Part shown: positions 54,940-64,000 of the stretch, piece by piece
How the letters are laid out: each line of letters begins with the position of its first letter
Position numbering within the stretch: position 1 is the first letter of the stretch
Assembly (NCBI GenBank): GCA_917880885.1
Contig: OU862915.1
Location: forward strand, 41,052,676 to 41,116,675
Direction of reading: 5' to 3'
DNA from: Limnephilus marmoratus
Lineage: Eukaryota; Arthropoda; Insecta; Trichoptera; Limnephilidae
Length of the DNA: 64,000 bases
The notes under the pieces: model-generated
Seen by the model: only the letters and a program-made list of their open reading frames with translations
Database searches by the model: none
What the model was told of the DNA's origin: nothing
Translations under genes and position numbers: made by a program

Positions 54940-55345
54940 AAGGCGGGTATGGGTTCCACCGCCCCGAGAACCCCTTGGACTACCAACACCCATGTCAAAG
55001 GTCATCCCCAAGTAGGTTCGCTACGCTTGGTGATTCAGCATGGGTGATCGGGTTCATGTCCATATACTGCGTGGCGGGCCGGATCGTAAGAGACTGGTTG
55101 AAGGAGTCATTTCTTCCTCTTCAGTCGGACTCTCTATACCCATCTCCTTGAACCGATTTGTGAGGGATGGATTCATACGTCCATCTCTCCAGGACACATT
55201 GACCTACAGATTCCTACCCACCCCTCATACCTATTTCCTTTCCCAGTAGAGCATATCCTTCCTCAAAAATATCAGAACAGCATATCCTTTCTCAAAAATC
55301 CACACAGCATACCCAAAGACAACGTCCAAATTAACGTAAAAAATA
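54940..55345 (+). repeat. Dispersed repeat family A, plus copy
   Basis: 'gcgggtatgggttccaccgccccg', 'accaacaccc', 'aggtcatccccaagtaggttcgctacgcttggtgattcagcatgggtg' and '...tacctatttcctttcccag' align with 9071-9530. The distal hairpin is degraded. Confidence 0.7.
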
Positions 55346-55349
55346 AGAA

Positions 55350-56085
55350 CTTCCGTTTCAATGAGGCAATGTATGATTGTGAATGAAGAAAGAAGATATG
55401 CCGAGAGAGTGTTATTTGGGGGGTCTATCCTCTCTGCCAGCGGCGTGATGATAAGTTAGTCAGTGTGCAATGAATGAAATTATTTACGTATTTTAGTGAC
55501 TCTTTTTAAGACCCCAAAAACATTAAGAAAAATATCATAATTTTGGCACCGGTATCTCCAATCACACCATCGATTAAAAAGATGGACACACCATCGACTA
55601 CAAAGTTAAATGTGTCAATCTGTACCATGGATTTCATTCTATATATCTGAAATGGAAAAGTATTTCTGGAACACGTCCCAAATTATCAGAAAACTACAAC
55701 AAATCCGTAATACGCAATATTCCCTTGTAATAAAATCGTATGTTCGAACATTTATTCGACGACCACATCGCTTTCTTTTTGATGTTCACTTTGATCTTAT
55801 TCGAATATCGTTTGTCATCTAAAAAGTATATTTTGCGAGAGAGGATTTTCGAAAAATTTGAGATGCGAGTGGATCTCAAACAGAAAGAAAACGAAAAGAG
55901 AGAAACAAAAACAGCTTGGTATCCCTTTCTTTGAAGTATTCAGAGTGATGTAAAAACTATAGATGATCTTCTCAAATGAGAGCACTCTCGGGGTAATAAT
56001 ATAATAAAACATATAAGACATTAAATAAAACAACAATTAAACAAAAACAAAATAAAACAAAGAAATATATGAAATTTATTTTCAC
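55350..56085. other. No gene recognised
   Basis: Overlapping open frames on both strands at 55600-56030 carry no motif. Confidence 0.4.
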
Positions 56086-56100
56086 TTAATTTATTTTTTA

Positions 56101-56140
56101 CCATAACCGGTTTCAGCTGGTTAAAGCCATTTTCAGACTG
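56101..56140 (-). ncRNA. Degraded hammerhead-like motif, third type
   Basis: Minus strand: CTGAAAA (A for the core G), one base, stem GGCT/AGCT around TTAACC, GAAA (56114-56111), CCGG, TT. It has the same layout as the other motifs but unrelated stem bases. Surrounding sequence (56150-56300) is not recognisably coding. Confidence 0.4.
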
Positions 56141-56149
56141 TAAAAATAA

Positions 56150-57110
56150 CTCTTAATGTGAAGTTTATAAAGATAACAATGGGGAGATGGAAGGATTTAA
56201 TTCAATTTATTGGTTTTTCCATCTTTGTTGCCATGTCGTCTTTGACGATTGGATTTTTGGCTATTTGGCTACTAGCAGTAGGAATTTGAAGGGTTGTTAT
56301 TTTTTACTAAAATGGTTTTATAAACATTAACATAATAATTTCGGTTTGGGTCTATCTGGGATGCAACTCTCGTTCAATGAGCTCTGATTTATTATGAATT
56401 TAAGTACCAGTTCAGACAAGAGATAAAGTGTAAACCTTGAAGGAAATTTTATAATATGCAACCTACATAATCGTGATTATTTTTCAGTGTGCCGTTTTGC
56501 GCCCCTTCCTTAGACAAATTTTCGGATAGCATTACAGTGTCTATAATCAGGGAAAATGTGTAAGCATCACACATTACGCATTATTTCACATATGATAACA
56601 CATTTCACATTTCCACATCACACATCTGCTCTGATGATGGACACTGTAACGCTGTCATAGACGTTGGCTAAAGATGGAGGTAGTGCTACATGGCATAATA
56701 ACTCAAAAATAAACCACGACGATACTGTGAAAATTTCAAATCATAACCTACCTATACTCTTATACTTTTTAAAAGAAAAATATTTTATTTCTTCATTTGA
56801 AATATGTATTTCATTTGTTTAACCTCTCGAGCGATGTGTGATGTGTTTTTGATAAGGCCATTCGAATAAATTAACATCATTACATAAAATAAATATGGAA
56901 ACATATGAACTGCTGGTTTAAAGCCAATGAAACCACCTAGATTTAGGATGCTATATTATAATATGTTTGGGATTGTGATAGATAAGAGCTACATGGAAAA
57001 AATGGCTGTAGTATTAGTAGTTCATAGAGTTCTCCAACAGATGTCATTAGTAAAAGTATAGGTTTGCCCCTCCATTGTGAGTATTAAGGTATGGGAAGTA
57101 GCGAGGATTC
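56150..57110. other. No gene recognised
   Basis: AT-rich non-coding sequence. Confidence 0.5.
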
Positions 57111-57116
57111 TAAAGG

Positions 57117-57180
57117 ATGGCGCAAAACTACCGATATGGTTTGAATGTTCAAAATAAAACGGTAGTTTTGCGCAACCCTA
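57117..57180. mobile_element. Miniature inverted-repeat element (family C), minimal copy
   Basis: AGGATGGCGCAAAACTACCG and its near-exact inverse (CGGTAGTTTTGCGCAACCCT) enclose only about 24 bases. TA is next to both ends. It is the shortest of three copies. Confidence 0.65.
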
Positions 57181-57189
57181 TATAAATTG

Positions 57190-59075
57190 AGAACTTCAAA
57201 GAGCCTAATAGAACGGAGAATAGCATCCTTCACCATTACAAGAGTTTTAAGTTTGTAATGGTTCGACACTCCTGGCTTTTGACACCAATTGTGATGAACC
57301 CTACCTAGCAGATTTACTTTCCTAAGCTTCTACCTCGTAGTTCGAATCTCGTAGCTCCTATCTCGTAGCTACGTTCATAATCCTACCCTTGTGTCCTACT
57401 GATCACACCACTAGGTATGATGGCCTAACTTAACCCTCCTTCCGGTTTGTTTCTACCTCAGGCTCGTGATTTTCAAACCCCTAAACCTTTATAATCTAGC
57501 TAAACCTACCCTATCTTCTTAAATCCCTGCGATTTTCTCACAGTAATCAAGATTTAAGATTTTTGTTCACATTATTTCTATAATCTTCATTGTGTATTTT
57601 TGTGTTTTAGATTTTACATCTGTTTGCATACTTAATATGCACACATATGTAGAGAAGATAATGTATTACGTGTGGTAACCCATAGATTCTTTTAGAGAAA
57701 GGGTGAGAATTTTCCGATTTATTAATTATTATTATTTAAGTATCTTTTACCGAGTTTGATAAACTAGCCCCACCCTTAACTTTGTGTCTATTTGATTTCC
57801 GTAGGAATTTAGTTTGTTTATTTAATTCTTCCTATCACCGCTGCTACATCGATAACATAAACAAGAGTTAATAAACTACATCATTTCTAGAAAGAAAACC
57901 TTACCTTACCAGTGTAGAATGTTTGTACTCGAGAGTACGGTTTTCTCAATTGAAGTTCTTGTCTGCAGCTTCTCCTAACATAATGTGTTTGTATTCATAG
58001 TTAGTGTTATTGGTTAGTATTCGCAAAATTGTTGAAAGAGCAGGAATGGATGGATATGGGGAGGGGATAATTTGTTTGCTGAAAAGTCGGCTCCTCCGCT
58101 ATCCAAGTGAAGACCGATAAACAACAATTACAAACCGGTTTCTCCCAGGTACGCTTGCTAAGCTTATCTTTAAGTCCGAGTTTTACTCTCTTCGACGAGC
58201 GTCTCTTGTAACGAAAGGGGCTCTTCACGCCAGATGGGGGAATTCCAAGTCTTCATGCCGTTTTTCTGTCTCACTCTGACTTCCGTCACCTCCGGATTGA
58301 ATTTAACTCTACTGAGTCTAGAAGGGGTATTTCATGTCTTCCCTTATTATGCCTCTATCCGTTGAATGTGGCGTAAGCTTGTGACGGGCAGATCCTTCCT
58401 CCCACGTGACCGACCCAGCGTTACACTCCACCTCTGACTAGCTGACATAAAACGCACCTCGTGAGCCTTATGTTTGCTTTCAGGTTCGACAAGACTTACG
58501 GTATGCAAATAACCTGTAGCTTTAATGCCGCGTCAGCGTACTGTCCGCATACGTCCTTCCTCTTCCCCGCATGCCCCAACTCGACAATACCGCCACAAGA
58601 TCAAAGCTCTCCGTTCGGGAAAGATTGACACTTACATTTCCGGATGGCTCATACCCACATACAGAAGCCTTGAAGCTTACGTTCGAGAACAAGTTAGGAT
58701 TCAGGACTGTATGAGTATTTGAAGACCAGTGTTTTTTAAATGAGGTCACTAGCTCCTCGTGTGTTAGGTATTTAGGATTATGGGTATTTATGGGTTCTTG
58801 GATACCTACTTCCTATAAGAAATTTAAAGAATGAGATAAATCAAGTTGTCATTGAATCAATGACCTCCTGAATAATTGTGATGAGCTCTCTTTGAGTTTG
58901 AAGTTAGTCGAGGTACTTTACTTTGCGAAATTTTGCATGCTGAAACAATGCTACCTATTGGCTATCGCTCTAGTATAATCAAGTTGTTTAGAATTGAGTG
59001 AATTTAACGTCAATGTCGCCTTCACATATTGAATGCAGATTTCGTCGTAAGCTATAATTGATAAACTTGTCCCTG
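57190..59075. other. No gene recognised
   Basis: CTCGTAG occurs three times within 57333-57370. The block 58240-58720 is richer in GC and has an open plus-strand frame (58525-58722, Arg/Ser-rich) without motifs. I cannot assign it. Confidence 0.4.
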
Positions 59076-59092
59076 ACGTTAAAGCTTTGTTT

Positions 59093-59682
59093 AATTAAAT
59101 GAAGACAATATTAGCGAAACACAATCGAAATCTGGAGACAGAAAAATCAGAAAAGATATTGGCTCCGCTGGGACACGAACCCAGAACCCTTTTCTTACAT
59201 GGAAACAGCTCTACCGATTAAGCTACGGAGCCCATATTAATTCGGTCACTTTTAACTGTATCATACTTCGACTAAGAACTACCAACATTATCTTCACTTA
59301 CTTAACGCACATATTATTGGCTGCTATCTTTATATATGATTACAAGATTCAACTCGAACTAAATGCAATCTAGATAGTGTCTGGATAAATTTTTATCCAT
59401 TTTATTTGTAATACGCGACATCTATTGACTTTTTCTGCAAGTCTAGGATGAATATTTATTATTAATTTTTTAAACTTTATGAGTAAAATCTCAAATTATA
59501 ATATTTAATTATATGAAGACAATATTAGCGAAACTCAATCGAAATCTGGAGACAGAAAAATCAGAAAAGATATTGGCTCCGCTGGGAGATTTCGATTGAG
59601 TTTCGCTAATATTGTCTTCATTTAATTAAATATTATAATTTGAGATTTTACTCATAAAGTTTAAAAAATTAATAATAAATAT
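59093..59682 (-). mobile_element. Composite SINE insertion with snap-back end
   Basis: A 14-base direct repeat TTAAAGCTTTGTTT flanks the whole unit (59079-59092 and 59683-59696). Inside are a tRNA-like segment (59161-59236), a body shared with the 4.4-kb copy, and at the right end a 96-base palindrome that repeats the first 60 or so bases of the element in inverse orientation. The flanking repeat around the whole unit argues for one insertion event. Confidence 0.65.
59161..59236 (-). mobile_element. tRNA-like part of the SINE
   Basis: Minus strand: acceptor GGCTCCG/CGGAGCC pairs fully, D arm TAGCTTAATCGGTAGAGC, T arm TGGGTTCGTGTCCCA. The anticodon loop reads CATGTAA with A at the T33 position, so a working tRNA is unlikely. 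Its repeated flanks, shared with 4420-4600, mark it as a SINE. Confidence 0.6.
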
Positions 59683-59683
59683 T
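59452..59683. repeat. Palindrome with 96-base arms
   Basis: Left arm 59452-59547 and right arm 59587-59683 are inverse copies with about one mismatch (ttatatg against ttaaatg), separated by 39 bases. The arms include both element sequence and the adjoining 'aatctcaaattataatattt'. Confidence 0.85.
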
Positions 59684-59699
59684 AAAGCTTTGTTTTGTT

Positions 59700-62600
59700 T
59701 ATTCGTTAATGGAATTTAGGTGACTGTGTCAATGGGTGACATTGAACTCAAATCGAAAATTTAGGTACACTATCGAAGGTCATATAAACAAACCCTAATC
59801 ACGCCGGTGAAAGGAATCGGTAGGTATTTGTTATACCTATCAATTGGCTATGTCCAATGATTTTAGTGTTACGTATTTCATTTCTCATGCTTATTTGTTT
59901 TATTTAATTTGTGTGTTGTTGTTAATTATTTTTCCCACATCTTATTATTGTCTTTATTTAGTAATTTAAAAATATGGAATGCATTGCATTGCACTTCCCA
60001 TGCATACATTCTGGAATAAATTATTATTATTATTATTATCCAAGTATGCCAATGTAATTACCTAAAATTGATTGAGAGTCACACTTCTATCACATCGTGT
60101 AATACCTAATTAAATTGTGCCAATGGTTAATTAACTCCGATGGACGAAAGACCGATAATGAATAGATACCTACATCATTCTTTTATGGTTTATTTGTTTT
60201 CACTTCACATAGACGACCTTCGGTATACTGACCTACTTTTATTTCTACGGTCATTGCCCTTTTGAAACACGATTCATTGTTTAACTAATTCTTTTATATT
60301 TTATTTGTCCTTGCTTTGCCCAAACATTGGTCGTTTAAGTAGGTACTTTGCTAACCTAAGAGGTATCTAGATGACCTAGTTTCAACTAAGGTATAATTTG
60401 CTTAACCTAGTTTTGAGAAGTATTTATTATAGGTATTTCGGTTACGAATCAAACTGATATCTTACGTCGCCAATCCTTATGCGCGTTTAAATAAACAATA
60501 GACCTACCTAACTAAAACAAGTACTTGTATAACCTAATTTATAAGTAGGTATTTTTTTGTTTGACCTAATTTTGACACGCATGTATACTCCCGCACACGA
60601 AATATAGAATAAAGAGCTTCCACGATAGTCATTCATTACGTTCTACGCGCCTCGATTCGTTTTATATGAGTTATAATAAATTAGCGTATTTACCTAACTG
60701 AAGAAAATACCTACATATGTAGCCTAATTCCTGGTTGACTTGCTTTCGAGCTAAGTGAAAATTGTTATTAGTGTGTTAGTGACCAACTTCAAAGGTCCGA
60801 TTGATTTATTGGTGATGTACGACCGTTCCTTTTCTTCTTGCCACTGAAAATAATTAATAATTGGTTTTATCTTACCGCCCTCGATCGATTACAATTTTTC
60901 CCGTCGGGACTTTCATAACTTCGACATTGTGATCGAGGCTTTCCCTTTTTCGTTTCCTAGCTAATGGATTCCTATCGGCCCTTTTGAGAAAAGACTCTGA
61001 TGATGAAAAAAACTCTTCAAATATCTGTCTATTTAAGATTCACTTCGGTATTTCGCTTAGTTTCTCAACCTCGTATTAACTACTGTTTTATTTCATTTGC
61101 ATTCGAGAAATGATTCATCAAATAACAAATCAGATATTTAATTTTATTATCCGGAACTAGGTAAGTTATTACTTATTCTCAATATTTTAATATCACTTTG
61201 AATTAATAATCGTAGATACGCACGTTTTCCAAGTGTACGAATTATTATCACTACTGTTTATTACAATTTCGTTATTTAATTCACAAGGAATTTTTAACCA
61301 CCTTATTATTGAACCACTATCGTTTAAACGTGACTCGAACAATTCGTTATTGTTATTTATTTTACCTATGTTATGTAGTTTAAAGTAAAATTAAAGTTTT
61401 AATTATTATATCACCTATAGTTAATTTTAAAATCGCGTGTTATATTTTCTTTTACCCGGTAAATTTGATTTATTTTAAGACATTGGATTTTTGTTAAATG
61501 TTATAAAACCACTAAATATAAGTTGTAAGAGAGAACCCCGAATATTATTTACTTCTTGTTTACTGACTTTAAACACTTTCATTATAAACACCCGAACTTT
61601 CACGAAGTATTATTTTAAAGCACTTCATCGGACTTTTATTTCTCAATTTTAAGAGGAAAATAAAACACTGCATTTACTATTTTTGCAAACACTTGTAGAC
61701 ATTTCAACTTTACTAGTAGTCTTCCACGACCACTCTTATAACCGTGCACTTTACGTTTTCCTTGATCCCGCACTTCCCGTTGTTTCGTCCGAACTCTCCC
61801 CCAATCTCCCAACGAATTCCCCCTTCTTTATCAAACCATGGTGTTTTAAAGACTTCTTAGAGCTCTCCTTTCATAGGAAAATGACCCCTGATCACCCAGA
61901 CTTTCATAGGAAAAGGACCAAATTCGGCTCCTTCGTATATGACCTTTTGTCAAATCTCTGTTAATCTCCTATCTCGTATCTTGGAGCCAAATTAGTTTAG
62001 TATCTCTCTTTCGTAGAAAATCACATAAATTTTCTCATTGACAGATATTTATATTAAAAATTTCATGTACTTGCTCGTAATTCATTATTAATGCCCACAC
62101 CATAAAAAGGAATGGTTTTCTTCTAGAGTAAATATTCGTATTTAGCTTGTATAATTTTGTTTACATCGTTTCGTATTAATGATGCCCTTAATTGCTTGAA
62201 ATCATGTTCTATAAATTTATTTAGATAATGTCATATCAACAAAGTGATAGCCAATCTTTTTCCTCTTGTCAAACGGTTAGCGATTCCTTCGACGGTTCAC
62301 GCGTATTTTTCTGCGTCAGACTACGTTAAGCATCTTTTCCTGTGATTTGATTTAATTGTAGAGTGACCAAAAATGTACCGTGGCCTTTGATTTGCAATAT
62401 TTTCAACCTCCTGTTTGTCGTGAATAGTGTTGTCGGATCAGAGTAATCCTTATACCGGTACCTATTAAAGTCAATTTAAGTAGTTTCAATTAGTTTTCTT
62501 TTGAGATATTTGGCTCTAATAACTTCATTTCACCGTTCCATCTCCATATCAATAGGGTTTTCCCCCTTTTCCAGGCTATTATCTTCAGTTTGTGAAATTT

Positions 62601-63085
62601 TCCGAGATTCTACCGGTTTTTTGTGATCATTCCAGGTCAGTTTTAATTAAATCGTCCCCTGGTACCATCCATGTTACGTTTTCCGTGGCCTTATTGATGA
62701 TTTTTCATTTATTTATTTTTAACATTCCCGTGTAAGATTTTTTTTGTTTCCATTTGAAATCTGAGAATTTATTCAAGGCCGCTCAAAATGATCAAAGTCC
62801 ACTAGGACAATACACGCCTCTAATTTCTCTGATTGGTTCAGATTATTTTTAATTGCCTTATCCACTCCCTTATTGGTAGAATTTAAACTTCCTTTGTTCT
62901 CGAGATAACTATGATATGGGGGTTTCCTCGCTCCAGTTTTTATGCAGATCTCTGTAATAGTTCCCAACTGCTCGGACAGATGTCGCCGAATGTACCATTT
63001 TCTCTACATAATATTTAGAGGAAAAAAAATTTTCTTGTAGGCTTCTCGTAGGTTGAAGGTTGGCATTCATCACAAGTTTAGTGTA
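59700..63085. other. No gene recognised (long stretch)
   Basis: AT-rich with many 'taggta' and 'acctac' words. A (TTA)n microsatellite lies at 60020-60039. Isolated frames such as 61683-61964 lack motifs, splice context or coding bias. Confidence 0.45.
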
Positions 63086-63088
63086 AAT

Positions 63089-63507
63089 CCTCGATGACAC
63101 ACGGCTAGTTTACAAGCTACTATTTGTGAAATTCACTATCTGTTAGTAAACTCGCCCAGTGTCACTTGCTAACTAGCAGCGACTAGCAGATTATTGACAA
63201 TCTACGAAAAAAAGTTGAAAGGTCGTCAACTTTACTCGCCTACACGCTCGCTCCGCTTGCTCGTGATTGGTTTATTTATGTTTCCAACATGGCTTCCGAT
63301 AAACAGCTGATTTCGACTGTCAAACATGTGAAGAATTAGTTTACGCAGGCGTCGTTATTCTTGTTACTGGCGCTAGCAGCGGCTTCAGTTTTCTACGCTT
63401 CTGAGCGAGTGCACAGTTTTGTATGTCATCATGACAATCTCACTCGCCGATTTACCCGCTTTTAGATACTCGTAGTAGCTTGTAACTCGCCGTGTGTCAT
63501 CGAGGCT
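63089..63507. mobile_element. Short DNA transposon with 30-base inverted ends
   Basis: CCTCGATGACACACGGCTAG... at the left and ...CTCGCCGTGTGTCATCGAGG at the right are inverse, with pairing continuing into AGTTTACAAGCTACTA / TAGTAGCTTGTAACT. 420 bases, no transposase; internal 'ctagcagcg' and 'actcgcc' words are repeated near both ends. No clear target duplication was found. Family not recognised. Confidence 0.7.
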
Positions 63508-63509
63508 TA

Positions 63510-64000
63510 AGACAGGACGTGCTTGTTGTGCAGAAGATCTTAATAATTTTCTGGAGACACCAAGCAAAACAAAAATATGGTTTTTTTATTGAACCTGTTA
63601 TCTTTGTCCTCTGCCCTGTTCGCCTATATCATCCCAAGGAAACTTTACCGCCGATGGAAAAGACATGTAAATATCAAATTGATTCCTGTTCAAATAAAAG
63701 CCTTTTCTTCCCGGGTAAACAAATAAAAACAACGTTTGAACGACAGTTTCGCAACCTCCTTGCTCCCAGGTGATTGAAGACAACTTGCTTTTATTTGTTT
63801 TATATAGAAAATCGGAGGAAAGGAGAAAAAATACATGAATTATTGATTGAACGAAAATCGCATAAAAATATCTGCAATGAACGCGAGACCGTCAACCGCG
63901 ATAGTAAATTCTGAAAATTACAGTCTCTTTAGTTTGCCTTCTCAACTTCTCAATGTCACAGACCGGAAATAATAAAGGGCCAATATATCAAAGTCAAAAT
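63510..64000. other. No gene recognised
   Basis: Mixed non-coding sequence up to the right edge. Confidence 0.45.

Noticed and set aside
59161..59236. Functional tRNA gene (good acceptor stem)
   Set aside because: The anticodon loop has A where T33 is expected, and both flanks are shared with the 4.4-kb SINE copy.
61683..61964. 93-codon plus-strand ORF
   Set aside because: No domain, no codon bias or splice sites that I could support.
1..64000. CRISPR array, phage or bacterial operon
   Set aside because: No direct-repeat/spacer array, no ribosome-binding-site-led gene clusters; introns and retroelements show a eukaryotic genome.

Overview
The window is AT-rich, intron-rich animal DNA crowded with old transposable elements. 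Insect origin is most likely. The grounds are an alkaline phosphatase gene with insect-like exons, insect-type LINE, RTE, Penelope and mariner remnants, and short elements ending in a 'cgaagccgcggg...CTAG' tail that is very common in insect (especially lepidopteran) genomes. I cannot fix the order; Lepidoptera and Hemiptera both fit. Nothing looks bacterial, viral or organellar.

Only one host gene is firmly visible: a metal-dependent alkaline phosphatase on the minus strand. Three consecutive coding exons read in phase across perfect splice junctions (26673-26533, 6495-6313, 5194-5000) and carry the DHAHH, TADHGH and THGAEDV metal-site motifs. The first of these introns is about 20 kb and is filled with transposons. 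The N-terminal exons must lie upstream and the C-terminal exons before position 1; I could not find them here. A possible short first exon of another gene lies on the plus strand at 15672-15737.

Mobile elements by region: a 600-bp foldback Penelope-type element (131-728); tRNA-like SINE copies (4.4, 6.8, 51.6, 59.2 kb); a 7-bp minisatellite (8.0-8.55 kb); Helitron-like elements (8.8, 10.1, 12.7, 13.3, 23.3, 31.4, 48.2/49.2 kb); a nearly complete LINE with an intact 965-codon ORF2 inserted into an older LINE (17.36-21.72 kb); RTE-type fragments (22.1, 29.2, 30.0-30.9, 41.1, 52.7 kb); a hammerhead-bearing element with inverted ends (23.68-25.07 kb); a mariner relic (25.8-26.3 kb); a dispersed approx. 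0.3-0.45 kb repeat with at least six copies ('family A'); a decayed member of a multicopy arthropod protein family (44.2-45.9 kb); Penelope GIY-YIG fragments (46.1-46.7, 48.3-49.2 kb); and several small terminal-inverted-repeat elements.

The most interesting signal is a set of hammerhead-ribozyme-like motifs at the ends of at least four different sequence families (positions 211-262, 636-684, 24981-25021, 43370-43405, 48411-48450, 49108-49150, 56101-56140). All share CUGANGA-like box, one extra nucleotide, a covarying stem II, GAAA, and a short self-complementary stem III followed by UH. Three of these elements have inverted ends and 10-12 bp flanking duplications, and one contains a GIY-YIG endonuclease fragment. 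This ties them to Penelope-like retroelements and their inverted pLTR structure. Most other stretches show no supportable gene.
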